Shown here piece after piece: positions 35,309-44,516 of a stretch of 64,000 bases of DNA; position 1 is the first letter of the stretch; every line of letters starts with the position of its first letter. Origin of the DNA: Polaribacter sp. IC073 (GTDB lineage: Bacteria > Bacteroidota > Bacteroidia > Flavobacteriales > Flavobacteriaceae); NCBI RefSeq assembly GCF_007997075.1, contig NZ_VORS01000005.1, forward strand, positions 265,880-329,879. Reading direction: 5' to 3'. Made by a program: the position numbers and the translations under genes. A model generated the notes under the pieces. The model did not search any database. It was given only the letters and a program-made list of their open reading frames with translations, and was not told the origin of the DNA.

Positions 35309-35809
35309 TCAGAAAAACTCACTTTTAAATTCCCAAAACTTCCTCAAAAATAAAATAACAAATACAAAAGCCACAGCAAACTCAATCGTTGCAGAAGCTA
35401 ACAAACCAATAAAAGACCCAAATGACGCTTTTATAGCTCTTTTTCTATCGGATGTATCATATATTAATTCTCCAATAAATGCACCTAAAAAAGCACCAAT
35501 TAAGATTCCAAACGGAATAGGAGTAAGCAAACCTACAATTAAACCAATGGTGGTTCCATAAACGCCATATTTACTTCCGCCAAAACGTTTCGCACCAATT
35601 GCAGGAATTATATAATCTAGCAGCGATATAAGGAGTGCAATGGCTAAAGTAATTCCTAAGAAAGTCCAATTCATAGGAATTACAGTCGTAAAATGTAAAA
35701 CTAATAAGCCAAACCAACCCGTTAAACAACCTGGTAGAATTGGTAGAAAAGAACCTATAATTCCTAGAAGTACCAAAAGAAAGCCAATAATTAGTAAGAA
35801 AATATCCAT
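35309..35809 (-). CDS. DUF456 membrane protein
   Basis: The 166-residue protein has four or more hydrophobic helices and a Gly-rich pattern typical of DUF456: LGIIGSFLPILPGCLTGWFGLL, then YIIPAIGAKRFGGSKYG, and GIIVG/IGAFLGAFIGEL-type repeats later. The family is found widely in bacteria without known function. It is a single gene, divergent from the BlaI-type regulator. Confidence 0.85.
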   Translation of the reverse strand: MDIFLLIIGFLLVLLGIIGSFLPILPGCLTGWFGLLVLHFTTVIPMNWTFLGITLAIALLISLLDYIIPAIGAKRFGGSKYGVYGTTIGLIVGLLTPIPFGILIGAFLGAFIGELIYDTSDRKRAIKASFGSFIGLLASATIEFAVAFVFVILFLRKFWEFKSEFF

Positions 35810-35941
35810 CGTTTTTTTTGTTATCGAGAACTTAATATAAAATACTTCTTTTTAAAGTTTGAGATTGTTTCGTCCTTCGCAATACTATAGTTCATTCTTT
35901 AATACAACAAAAGTACAAAACCTTTGTTACAGTAAATTTAC

Positions 35942-36006
35942 AACTAAAAAATTAGTTCAAACTAAATAATTAGTTATATTTGTATTGTTGAACTAAAAGA
36001 TTAGTT
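35942..36006 (+). promoter_or_regulatory. Triple operator and promoter of the BlaI-type regulator
   Basis: The 16-bp palindrome AACTAA-N4-TTAGTT occurs three times, at 35942-35957, 35960-35975 and 35991-36006, with spacers AAAA, ATAA and AAGA. The -7 element TATATTTG (35975-35982) sits between the second and third copies. BlaI/MecI proteins bind such dyads as dimers, so autorepression is very likely. Confidence 0.85.
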
Positions 36007-36012
36007 AAGGAT

Positions 36013-36375
36013 ATGAGTAAACAATTAACAAAAGCAGAAGAGCAAATAATGCAAGTCTTATGGAATTTGCAAGAAGCATCTGTGAAAGAGGTAATCGCAG
36101 AATTGCCAGCACCAAAACCAGCATATAATACGGTTTCTACAATTATTAGAATTTTAGAAACTAAAAAATTTGTAGACCATAAACCAGTAGGAAGAGGGTT
36201 TTTATATTATCCAATCATAGAAAAACAAACGTATAGCAACCAAAGTTTACATAAATTAATGAATGGTTATTTCGATGGTTCTTTTAAAAGCATGGTTTCC
36301 TTTTTTGTAAAAGAAAATAAAATGGATGTAAAAGAATTGGAGTCTATTTTAAAGGAAGTGAATAGAAAAGAATAG
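36013..36375 (+). CDS. BlaI/MecI/CopY-family repressor
   Basis: The 120-residue protein has the winged-helix segment LTKAEEQIMQVLWNLQEASVKEVIAELP, then AYNTVSTIIRILETKKFVDHKPVGRGFLYYP, and a short C-terminal dimerisation helix. This is the standard layout of BlaI repressors, which are released when a partner M56 sensor protease is activated. The gene has three operator palindromes directly upstream and an M56-type gene 233 bp downstream on the same strand. Confidence 0.93.
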   Translation: MSKQLTKAEEQIMQVLWNLQEASVKEVIAELPAPKPAYNTVSTIIRILETKKFVDHKPVGRGFLYYPIIEKQTYSNQSLHKLMNGYFDGSFKSMVSFFVKENKMDVKELESILKEVNRKE

Positions 36376-36539
36376 GCAAGTAGTCAGTTTCAATTATTGT
36401 AAAAAAGGAGTAAACGGTTTTCAGTTGCAGTTTGCAGTTAGAATTGTACTTCTAAACAAAATTTTAAAATAGAAAAGTTCTATTGTTATTTTGGTGTAGA
36501 ATGAGGGGAAATCTCATTTTTAAAAGTAAAGTTGTCTCA

Positions 36540-36588
36540 AGTGAGATTGCTCAATCGCCCAAAAAGGCTCATTTCGAAATGACATTCT
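36540..36588. repeat. Dispersed hairpin repeat, type C (right half)
   Basis: GAGATTGCTCAATCGCCC and GGCTCATTTCGAAATGAC match the right half of the element at 32976-33062. It lies in the 233-bp gap between the BlaI and M56 genes, which otherwise has only AT-rich sequence and a short CAGTTGCAGTTTGCAGTTA simple repeat near 36422. Confidence 0.65.
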
Positions 36589-36608
36589 GAAAAAGCAAAA
36601 AAAAACCT

Positions 36609-38135
36609 ATGATAAATTATATACTACAAGTTGTCTTATTTCAGGTATTGTTCTTGGCAATTTATGATTTCTTTCTAAGCAAAGAAACCTTCTTTACTAA
36701 AAACAGGTGGTATTTATTAAGTACACCCGTTTTGTCTTTTTTATTACCGTTGATTAAAATACCAACATTTCAAAAAGCGATTCCGCAAGAATATATCGTC
36801 TATTTACCCGAAATTATTTTATCACCAGAAAAAGTAATACAAGAAACTTCTTGGTATCAATCTATCAATTATATTGATGTTTTATTTGGATTCGGAGTTC
36901 TTGTTTTTAGTGTGTTATTCTTGGCAAAACTGCTACAGATTATCAATTTAATTAGGACTTATAAACGGACAAAGAAAGATGGTTACACATTGGTTTTAAT
37001 TCCGAAGCAAACAAAAGCATTTTCATTTTTTAACTATATTTTTTTAGGAGACGAAATTCCTGATGCTCAAAAAGAACAAGTAATTGCACATGAATTGGTG
37101 CATAGCAAACAAAAACATTCTTTCGATTTATTGTTCTTTGAATTTTTGAAAATTGTGATGTGGTTTAATCCGATGATTTTTATCTACCAGAAAAGAATCA
37201 CTTTAGTACACGAATACATTTCTGATGAAGTAGCCACAAAATCTGCACCTAAAGAAAATTATATCAATCAATTGCTATCTAACTTTTTTCAGGTTGAAGA
37301 TATTGCGTTTATCAACCAGTTTTACAAACAAACATTAATTAAAAAAAGAATTATTATGATGAAGAAAAAACAATCAAAAAAAATGAATCAATTAAAGTAT
37401 TTGGTATTGATTCCTGTATTAATTAGTATGCTTTTTTACACTTCTTGTTCGGAGAATAGTTCAGGTGAAACTCTAGCTAAAAAAGAATTGCAAACTATGT
37501 ACTTTAATAATAATGGAGAAATTACAGCAACTATTGGTAAAAAAGAAACTTATTTAGATTTTTATATAGGGTTAGGAGATGATTCGTTGTCAAAAGAAGA
37601 TGAAGTTAGTGAGAACGAATTGAGCGAAGGAGAAAAAAATGAATTTTTAGCGCTTAAAAATTCTTTTGGAGATGGGGACAAAATAAACTATGAATATAAA
37701 GTTTATAAATATAAAAAAGGAAGAAAAGTTATGACTTTCATTCCAGATTTTTCTAAAATGAAAAAGAACAAAGGAAAAGCTTCTGATGGTTCAGTCAACT
37801 TCCTTACAATAGAAGAGGCACCAACATTTCCTGGTTGTGATTCTGGAGATAAAGACTGTTTCTCTAAAATGATTCTAAAGCATTTCAAAAGAGATTTTAA
37901 CACTGCGTTACCAAATCAGTTAGGCTTAAGTGCTGGTAAGAAAAGAGTATTTGTTGGTTTTAAAGTGAATGAAAATGGAGATGTTGTAGGTATTCAAGCA
38001 AGAGGACCACATAAAACAATAGAAGAAGAAATTATAAGAGTAATGAATACGTTACCTAAAATGAAGCCTGGTAAACAGGAAGGAAAAAAGATAGCTGTGA
38101 GCTATAACATTCCGCTTGTAATAGTTATTGAATAA
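36609..38135 (+). CDS. BlaR1-like M56 metalloprotease with a TonB-type C-terminal domain
   Basis: The 508-residue protein has N-terminal membrane helices, the zinc-protease motif HELVH (His161, Glu162, His165) with a distal HEYISDE ligand region, and a further membrane helix around residue 260. A C-terminal periplasmic region follows, with FPGCDSGDKDCFSK and VFVGFKVNENGDVVGIQARGP. The last part resembles the TonB C-terminal fold, common in M56 proteins of Bacteroidota, rather than a penicillin-binding domain. The signal sensed is therefore probably not a beta-lactam. It is the presumed partner of the BlaI-type repressor upstream. Confidence 0.88.
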   Translation: MINYILQVVLFQVLFLAIYDFFLSKETFFTKNRWYLLSTPVLSFLLPLIKIPTFQKAIPQEYIVYLPEIILSPEKVIQETSWYQSINYIDVLFGFGVLVFSVLFLAKLLQIINLIRTYKRTKKDGYTLVLIPKQTKAFSFFNYIFLGDEIPDAQKEQVIAHELVHSKQKHSFDLLFFEFLKIVMWFNPMIFIYQKRITLVHEYISDEVATKSAPKENYINQLLSNFFQVEDIAFINQFYKQTLIKKRIIMMKKKQSKKMNQLKYLVLIPVLISMLFYTSCSENSSGETLAKKELQTMYFNNNGEITATIGKKETYLDFYIGLGDDSLSKEDEVSENELSEGEKNEFLALKNSFGDGDKINYEYKVYKYKKGRKVMTFIPDFSKMKKNKGKASDGSVNFLTIEEAPTFPGCDSGDKDCFSKMILKHFKRDFNTALPNQLGLSAGKKRVFVGFKVNENGDVVGIQARGPHKTIEEEIIRVMNTLPKMKPGKQEGKKIAVSYNIPLVIVIE

Positions 38136-38145
38136 AATTAGTATA

Positions 38146-38386
38146 ATGAAAAAGAGAATTTTAATTGTAGTATTATTTGTAATTGTAAAAGTCGGGGTGC
38201 AAACTCCGGCTTTTTTAACAATAGATAGTTTGTTCGAAAACGGAAGGTGTCAATTGACTTTTTTAATATAAAGAAAGATGTATTTGCCTTACGGAAGTAA
38301 TGAGCGATGGTGTCTTAAAAATAATTTCCGACATAAAAAAAGATTACTTTATGCGAGGGGAAAAGTTAGTATATAAAATTCATTAA
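38146..38386 (+). pseudogene. Remnant of a secreted protein gene, possibly TPR type
   Basis: The ATG at 38146 opens a signal-peptide-like start followed by IDSLFENGRCQL, similar to the first repeat of secreted TPR proteins. The frame stops after 41 residues. Another frame continues with VMSDGVLKIISDIKKDYFMRGEKLVYKIH up to a stop at 38384-38386. The parts look like the two ends of one frameshifted or internally deleted gene. It sits directly after the M56 gene. Confidence 0.4.
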
Positions 38387-38417
38387 ATTTTAGTAATTTC
38401 ACACATTAAATAGAAGT

Positions 38418-38897
38418 ATGTTTTTACGTGTTTTTTCTTTTCTAATAATGACTATCTGCATCACATCTTGTGATCAATTTTCATTTTCAAAAAACAGTAA
38501 AAATCAACAAGTGCTAGATACGTTTGTTAATTTTTCTTCGGTAGATACGTCACCGTCTTTCAAAATTTGCGACTCTTTCATTAATAAAGAAGAGCAGTCT
38601 AATTGTTTTAGAAATACAATTCATAGCAAAATAGGAGCGGAGCTACAAAAACATGAGTTTACGATTAAAGATGCTATTTCAGAAATTATTTATGTAGACT
38701 TATTAATTTCCTCTAAAGGAAAAATTATTTTAGAGGCAATACAAGCATCAGAAAATATTAAAATACAATTACCAAAATTAGACAGTATTTTAAAGGTTTC
38801 TGTTGCAGGAATTCCGCATATTTATCCTGCGATTAAAAGAGGAATTCCCGTAACTACAAAGTATAGGTTACCAATTCTAATTCAAGTAAAAGAGTAG
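38418..38897 (+). CDS. Lipoprotein with a TonB-C-like domain
   Basis: The 159-residue protein has a lipoprotein signal ending ITSC (Cys18). The mature part has NCFRNTIHSKIG, then EIIYVDLLISSKGKIILEAIQ and a C-terminal RLPILIQVKE, which parallels the TonB-like end of the M56 protein at 36609-38135 (CFSKMILKHF, VFVGFKVNENGDV, IPLVIVIE). It may therefore be a related periplasmic component of the same sensing unit. A bidirectional hairpin follows at 38937. Confidence 0.65.
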   Translation: MFLRVFSFLIMTICITSCDQFSFSKNSKNQQVLDTFVNFSSVDTSPSFKICDSFINKEEQSNCFRNTIHSKIGAELQKHEFTIKDAISEIIYVDLLISSKGKIILEAIQASENIKIQLPKLDSILKVSVAGIPHIYPAIKRGIPVTTKYRLPILIQVKE

Positions 38898-38936
38898 TTT
38901 TTTATTTCTTCGGAAAGAAACAAGAGACCAAAAAAT

Positions 38937-38984
38937 AAAGGTTGTCTGTTCTTTCGAGATTTCGAAATGAACAACACAACCTTT
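38937..38984. terminator. Hairpin between the lipoprotein gene and obgE
   Basis: AAAGGTTGT and ACAACCTTT form the base of an extended stem with inner pairing around TTTCGAGATTTCGAAA. It is positioned to end both the plus-strand lipoprotein gene and the convergent obgE gene. Confidence 0.6.
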
Positions 38985-39045
38985 CATATAATGTGCTTCT
39001 AAAAAGTTTAGAAGTATGAGTGTCTATAAATTGCAACAGGGTTGC

Positions 39046-40035
39046 TTAATTAAGCATCTCCCAAAGTTTATCTTTCAATTCTTGCAAACCAGTTTCTGCT
39101 ACAGAAGATATAAATAAAGCTTCCACACCTTCTGGTAGGTCTGCTTTAATTTCTGCTTGCAACTCATCATCTAGCATGTCTGTTTTAGAAATTGCCAATA
39201 AACGGTCTTTGTCTAATAATTCTGGATTGTGTTGTTTCAACTCATTCAGTAGAATTGCATATTCTTTATTAATGTCGTCGCTATCTGCAGGAATTAAGAA
39301 CAATAAAGTAGAATTACGTTCAATATGACGTAGAAAACGATGTCCTAATCCTTTGCCGTCTGCAGCACCTTCAATAATCCCTGGAATGTCTGCAATAACA
39401 AAAGTTTGCTGATTTCTGTGTTCTACAATTCCTAAGTTTGGTTTTAAGGTTGTAAACGCATAATCTGCAATTTTTGGTTTTGCCGAAGTTAAAACAGATA
39501 GTAAAGTAGATTTTCCGGCATTAGGAAAACCAACCAAACCAACATCTGCTAATAATTTTAGTTCGATTCTAAACCAACCATCTAGACCATCTATACCTGG
39601 TTGCGCATATCTAGGAGTTTGATTTGTAGAAGATTTAAAATTCCAGTTTCCAAGTCCGCCTTTTCCACCAGGTAATAAAATTACTTCTTTACCATGTTCT
39701 GTAATTTCATGTAAAATTTCATCGGTATCTGCATCTCTTATAATTGTACCCAAAGGCACATCTACAAAAACATCTTCTGCATCGCGCCCAGTACTTCTAC
39801 TTTTACTACCAGCACCACCGCCTTCTGCTCTAAAGTGACGTTTAAATTTTAAGTGGAACAACGTCCACATATTTTTATCACCACGTAAGATAATGTGACC
39901 TCCACGTCCACCATCTCCACCATCGGGTCCACCTTTGGTTATGTATTTTTCTCTGTGTAAATGCACAGAACCTTGTCCTCCTTTACCAGAAGTTGCGTAT
40001 ACTTTTATATAATCGACAAAATTTCCTTCAGTCAT
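39046..40035 (-). CDS. obgE: GTPase ObgE/CgtA
   Basis: The 329-residue protein has the Gly-rich Obg domain (residues 1-158, with [13 protein letters not shown] and GGGAGSKS) and a GTPase domain with G1 GFPNAGKST (169-177), G3 DIPGIIEGA and G4 SKTD. ObgE binds the 50S subunit and couples ribosome assembly to the stringent response. The C-terminal OCT domain is absent, as in many Bacteroidota. It follows the hpt-adk fusion gene by 98 bp. Confidence 0.95.
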   Translation of the reverse strand: MTEGNFVDYIKVYATSGKGGQGSVHLHREKYITKGGPDGGDGGRGGHIILRGDKNMWTLFHLKFKRHFRAEGGGAGSKSRSTGRDAEDVFVDVPLGTIIRDADTDEILHEITEHGKEVILLPGGKGGLGNWNFKSSTNQTPRYAQPGIDGLDGWFRIELKLLADVGLVGFPNAGKSTLLSVLTSAKPKIADYAFTTLKPNLGIVEHRNQQTFVIADIPGIIEGAADGKGLGHRFLRHIERNSTLLFLIPADSDDINKEYAILLNELKQHNPELLDKDRLLAISKTDMLDDELQAEIKADLPEGVEALFISSVAETGLQELKDKLWEMLN

Positions 40036-40119
40036 GTTTTCTTTTTAATGGTGTAATTGTTAAATGGTGTAATTTTCGATGTAATATGTATTCAAAAAAA
40101 GTACACATTTAAACAACTG

Positions 40120-40127
40120 CAAAGTTA
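40120..40127 (-). promoter_or_regulatory. obgE promoter -7 element
   Basis: TAACTTTG on the minus strand, within the 98-bp gap after hpt-adk, fits TAnnTTTG, so obgE may be transcribed independently. Confidence 0.5.
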
Positions 40128-40133
40128 CACATT

Positions 40134-41252
40134 TTAAAGGGTATCAAACACTTTAGAAATGCGTTGTGTAATTTCTTCAACAGAACCGACACCGTTAATT
40201 CCGTAGTATTTATCTTGATCCTCAAAATAATCCTTTAAAATTGCTGTTTTTGTATGGTATTCATTAAAACGATTTCTGATTTTGCTTTCATCAGTATCAT
40301 CTGTTCTACCGCTTGTTTTTCCTCTTTCTAATAAACGAGTTACTAAAATATCTTCTGGTACTTCTAGTGCAATCATGGCGTTTACTTGTTCACCTTTTTC
40401 TTCTAAAAAGAGATCTAAAGCTTCTGCTTGAGATTGTGTTCTAGGAAAACCATCAAAAATAAAACCATTTGCATCGGCATTTTTTTCTACTTCTGCTTTT
40501 AGCATTTCTATGGTAACTTCATCTGGCACTAAATCGCCTTCATCCATATATTTTTTAGCTAACAAACCTAATTTTGTTTCATTTTTAATATTGAAACGAA
40601 AGACATCTCCAGTAGAAATATGTAATAGATTGTACATGTTTTTTAAAAATTCTGCTTGTGTTCCTTTTCCGGCTCCTGGAGGGCCAAATAATACGATGTT
40701 TTTCATTTTTGGTGTTGTTGATAGTTGATATATTTCTGGATAATTTCTTCCTAAGCCATTATAATCTAAACCGTAACCAACAATAAATTTATCATCAATA
40801 CTTAGACCGATGTAATCTATTGGTAATTCTTTTCTAAAAACTTCTGGTTTAAAAAATAAAGTGGCTATTTTTAGTTGTTTAACATTTTTGTGTCGAAAGA
40901 TATTATAAATTTCCTGAAGTGTTGTACCGGTATCTATAATGTCTTCTAATATGATGACCGTTCTCCCCGTTAAATCTTCATTAAGGCCTACTAGGTGCTT
41001 TACATTGTCTGTTGTAGAAGTACCTTCATAAGAAGCTAATTTAACAAAAGAGATTTCACAGTCTCCTTCGAATGCTCTCATAAAGTCTGCTGCAAATAAG
41101 AAGCAACCATTTAAAATACCAACAAAAATAGGGACTTCATCTTTAGGTAAATCTGCTTTTACACTTTTTGCTAAATATTTTACAATAGCCGAAATTTTAT
41201 CCTTATTAATATAAGGTTTAAAATATAAATCTTGAAGTTTTATAATACTCAT
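40134..41252 (-). CDS. Fused hypoxanthine phosphoribosyltransferase-adenylate kinase
   Basis: The 372-residue protein joins two purine-salvage enzymes. Residues 1-175 are Hpt, with the PRPP loop VIILEDIIDTGTT (99-111) and FFKPEVFRKELPIDYIGL. Residues 184-372 are Adk, with the P-loop GPPGAGKGTQ (190-199), GFPRTQSQAEAL, and the RTDD lid region. An internal Met183 at the start of the Adk part suggests the fusion came from loss of the hpt stop codon between two adjacent genes. Similar fused forms are seen in Flavobacteriaceae. IMP/GMP formation and AMP/ADP balance are thereby physically linked. Confidence 0.92.
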   Translation of the reverse strand: MSIIKLQDLYFKPYINKDKISAIVKYLAKSVKADLPKDEVPIFVGILNGCFLFAADFMRAFEGDCEISFVKLASYEGTSTTDNVKHLVGLNEDLTGRTVIILEDIIDTGTTLQEIYNIFRHKNVKQLKIATLFFKPEVFRKELPIDYIGLSIDDKFIVGYGLDYNGLGRNYPEIYQLSTTPKMKNIVLFGPPGAGKGTQAEFLKNMYNLLHISTGDVFRFNIKNETKLGLLAKKYMDEGDLVPDEVTIEMLKAEVEKNADANGFIFDGFPRTQSQAEALDLFLEEKGEQVNAMIALEVPEDILVTRLLERGKTSGRTDDTDESKIRNRFNEYHTKTAILKDYFEDQDKYYGINGVGSVEEITQRISKVFDTL

Positions 41253-41284
41253 AAGAGTGCAAATATAACTGCTAATATTGAAAT

Positions 41285-41343
41285 GGAAAAACCGTTTTCT
41301 TATGAATTACTAAAACAAGTTCAGCATAAGAAAACGGTTTTAA
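41285..41343 (-). terminator. Terminator of secDF
   Basis: AAAACCGTTTTCTTATG and CATAAGAAAACGGTTTT are perfect complements around a 20-nt loop, just after the secDF stop. Confidence 0.85.
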
Positions 41344-41359
41344 ATATGTTAAATTAGAA

Positions 41360-44359
41360 TTAATCGTTCTTTTCTTCTTTTTTAGAAGTATCGTACATAA
41401 TTGGTGTTGCTACAAATAATGATGAATAGGTACCAACAATTACACCTACAATAAGCGCAAACATAAATCCTTTAATAGAATCTCCTCCAAAAGAGAAGAT
41501 GGCTAACATTACTAATAATGTTGTTAAAGAAGTGTTTATGGTTCTACCTAATGTAGAGCTTAAAGCTTTGTCTACTACTTGGCTATATTTCCAATTAGGG
41601 TGTGTTCCTGTAAACTCTCTAATTCTATCGAAAATTACCACCGTATCATTCAAAGAATACCCTACAACCGTTAAGATGGCGGCTATAAAAGATTGACCAA
41701 TTTCCATATCAAAAGGCATGAAACTATAGGTTATAGAGAATACAGCCAATACAATTAATACATCATGGAAAACTGCAATTACAGCTCCAATAGAGAAAGA
41801 AACTTTTCTAAAACGCAATAAAATGTATAAGAAAACAATTAGTAAAGATCCAAAAACAGCATATAAAGCATCTGTTTTAATATCATCTGCAATTGTTGGT
41901 TCTACCTTAATATAACTCATTACACCAGAACCTTCTTTTTCAAAACCAGGTTTAAAGTTTTCATAGGTAGTGTTTCCAATATAAGGTTTTAAGCTTGTAT
42001 ATAAGGCATTCTGAACTTCTTCATCTACCTCTTGCCCTTCGTCTTCAATTCTATAAGCGGTTGTTATTTTTAATTGGTTTGGTGTTCCGTACGTTTTTAC
42101 TTCAGGAGCAGAACCAAAAGCATCTTTTAAAGTTTCTGCAACCTTTGTAGAATTCATGTCTTGATCGAAACGAACCACAAAAGAACGACCTCCTTTAAAA
42201 TCAACACCTTGTTTTAACCCGATTGAGAATATAGAAATAAGACCACCAATAATAAGACCACCAGAAACAATATATGCAAATTTACGTTTCTTTAAGAACT
42301 CTACATTTATATTCTGAAACCATCCTTTAGAAACAGAAGTATTAAACGTTAACTTAGAATTTCTATTGATTGCTCCATCAATTAACAAACGTGTAATAAA
42401 TACAGCCGTAAATAATGAAGTTGCAATACCAATCATTAATGTTAATGCAAAACCTTTAATTGGTCCTGTACCAAAAACATATAAAATAATACCTGTTAAT
42501 AGCGTGGTAATGTTTGCATCAATAATTGCAGATAAAGCACCTTTTACAGAGAATCCTTCTTCTACAGATTGTTTTAAACCTTTCTTCTTAAATAAACTTT
42601 CTTTAATTCTTTCGAAGATAATTACGTTTGCATCCACAGACATACCAATGGTTAAAATAATACCGGCAATACCAGGTAATGTTAACACAGCATTAAAAGA
42701 GGCTAAAATACCGAAGATAAACAAGATGTTTACTGCCAATGCAATATCTGCATATAAACCCGCTTTTCCATAGTATAAAACCATCCATAGTAAAACTAAT
42801 AAAATAGCTAAACCAAAAGAACTAATAGAAGCATCGATAGATTCTTGTCCTAAAGAGGGCCCTACAACTTCTGCTTGAATAATTCTTGCAGCAGCTGGTA
42901 ATTTACCTGCTTTTAAGACCGTTGCAATATCTTCTGCTTCAGTAATGGTCATGCTTCCACCAGAAATAGAAGTACTACCTCCTGTAATTGCATTGTTTAC
43001 TGTTGGTGCCGTGTAGACGTTGTTGTCTAAAACTACCGCAATAAATTTATTTTTTTGAGCTGCTAAATCTGTTGTTAGTTTTGCCCAAGCTTTAGAAGCA
43101 CCACTATTCATAGTCATGCTAACTTCTGGTTTATTTAATTGACTAAAAACTTGAGAAGCATCTAAAATAACATCGCCTTCTAAAGGGGCAACATCATTTC
43201 TATTCGATTTTATTGCATATAAAGCAACTAATTCATCTGCTTCAAAATTATTATTTGAAGCTCCTGGTTGTTGCGTAGAAAAAGATTTGTAATCCCATAA
43301 GAATTTTACATAACGCAATTCATTTGGTAGTAAATCTCTAATTTCTTTTCTTTTTAATAAATCATTTACAGTTGCTGTGTCTAAAACTTTAGCATATCCA
43401 ATGGTAGAGCTTAATTGCGCTTGCATTGGACTTAAGTAAGAGAAAAGCATTTTTTGATTTACTTGCGTAGAATCAATAGATTCTCCTAATAAATCATCAA
43501 TATCATCTTTTTTAACAATGTCTTTAACTTTTTCTGTTACAGAAGTATCTTTTAACAATTCTATCGATTTAGAATTTGCTACCGATAAATATTGTAAAAC
43601 TTCTGCATTAGAATAGACTTCCCAAAACTGTAATTCAGCTTTGCTAGTAATTAATGAAGTTACACGTTCAATATCTTTAGCGCCTGGTAATTCAATCTGA
43701 ATTCTACCAGAATTTCCAATTCTTTGAATGTTTGGAGAAGCAACTCCAAATTTATCAATTCTACTTCTTAATACTTCAAAAGCAGTACCAATAGAACTAT
43801 TAATTTCTTTTTGTAGTGTTTCTCTAACAGAAATATTATTTTCATTAAAAGAAATTTTCTCACTTAACGCTTTTGTTCCAAAAATTGAAGGATCACTTAA
43901 TTTAGTGTCTCCAGCAATTTTTTCAAACTCCTCGAAGAATAAGTCTAAGTAATTTGAATTACTACTTTTTTGCTTGTCATCTGCAGTTTCTAAAGCTTTA
44001 TTAAAAGCTTCATTTTTAGAATCGTTCGATAAATTCTTTAAAACTTCTTTTACAGAAACTTGTAAGATAGCGTTGATACCTCCTTTTAAATCAAGACCAA
44101 GATTCATTTCTTTGTCTCTCACATCATTGTAAGTATATTGTGCAATACCTATGTCTATAATGTCTTTGTTTGCAACACTGTCTAAATATTTCTTTTCAGA
44201 AGCAGCTTTCTTTCTTGCATCATTATCAGTTACCTTTAATTCAGCATATTCTTTAGCATCCGTTTCTACTTTGTTTGCTAAAAATGTGAATGATAATTGA
44301 TATAAACTTACTATTCCGAAAAGAATAGCAAATACTTTAATCAGTCCTTTGTTTTGCAT
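41360..44359 (-). CDS. secDF: Fused protein translocase subunit SecDF
   Basis: The 999-residue membrane protein combines SecD and SecF. The SecD part starts with an N-terminal helix and has LGLDLKGGINAILQV, a large periplasmic P1 region with SRIDKFGVASPNIQRIG and IQIELPGAKD, and six helices with GMSVDANVIIFERIKE. The SecF part carries GVDFKGGRSFVVRF and VVGYSLNDTVVIFDRIREF. It uses the proton gradient to help pull exported proteins across the membrane. The SecD-SecF single chain is usual in Bacteroidota. A secreted protein with a P1-like segment is encoded just upstream. Confidence 0.95.
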   Translation of the reverse strand: MQNKGLIKVFAILFGIVSLYQLSFTFLANKVETDAKEYAELKVTDNDARKKAASEKKYLDSVANKDIIDIGIAQYTYNDVRDKEMNLGLDLKGGINAILQVSVKEVLKNLSNDSKNEAFNKALETADDKQKSSNSNYLDLFFEEFEKIAGDTKLSDPSIFGTKALSEKISFNENNISVRETLQKEINSSIGTAFEVLRSRIDKFGVASPNIQRIGNSGRIQIELPGAKDIERVTSLITSKAELQFWEVYSNAEVLQYLSVANSKSIELLKDTSVTEKVKDIVKKDDIDDLLGESIDSTQVNQKMLFSYLSPMQAQLSSTIGYAKVLDTATVNDLLKRKEIRDLLPNELRYVKFLWDYKSFSTQQPGASNNNFEADELVALYAIKSNRNDVAPLEGDVILDASQVFSQLNKPEVSMTMNSGASKAWAKLTTDLAAQKNKFIAVVLDNNVYTAPTVNNAITGGSTSISGGSMTITEAEDIATVLKAGKLPAAARIIQAEVVGPSLGQESIDASISSFGLAILLVLLWMVLYYGKAGLYADIALAVNILFIFGILASFNAVLTLPGIAGIILTIGMSVDANVIIFERIKESLFKKKGLKQSVEEGFSVKGALSAIIDANITTLLTGIILYVFGTGPIKGFALTLMIGIATSLFTAVFITRLLIDGAINRNSKLTFNTSVSKGWFQNINVEFLKKRKFAYIVSGGLIIGGLISIFSIGLKQGVDFKGGRSFVVRFDQDMNSTKVAETLKDAFGSAPEVKTYGTPNQLKITTAYRIEDEGQEVDEEVQNALYTSLKPYIGNTTYENFKPGFEKEGSGVMSYIKVEPTIADDIKTDALYAVFGSLLIVFLYILLRFRKVSFSIGAVIAVFHDVLIVLAVFSITYSFMPFDMEIGQSFIAAILTVVGYSLNDTVVIFDRIREFTGTHPNWKYSQVVDKALSSTLGRTINTSLTTLLVMLAIFSFGGDSIKGFMFALIVGVIVGTYSSLFVATPIMYDTSKKEEKND

Positions 44360-44399
44360 GTTCGTTATTTTATGTCGACTTTCTTTTTTTTAAAACGAG

Positions 44400-44407
44400 C
44401 AAATATA
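44400..44407 (-). promoter_or_regulatory. secDF promoter -7 element
   Basis: TATATTTG on the minus strand (CAAATATA in plus orientation), about 40 bp before the secDF ATG. Confidence 0.55.
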
Positions 44408-44516
44408 TTGTTTCTCGTAAAATCTGACAATTATTTTTGGTGATTGTTTTTTGTTATCATGAGTATGATACTCATAAATTTAAAGAGGTTGCAAAAAATG
44501 TAAATTCATACATTTT

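Noticed and set aside
36013..38135. Beta-lactam resistance regulator pair
   Set aside because: The M56 protein lacks a penicillin-binding sensor domain and no beta-lactamase gene is adjacent.
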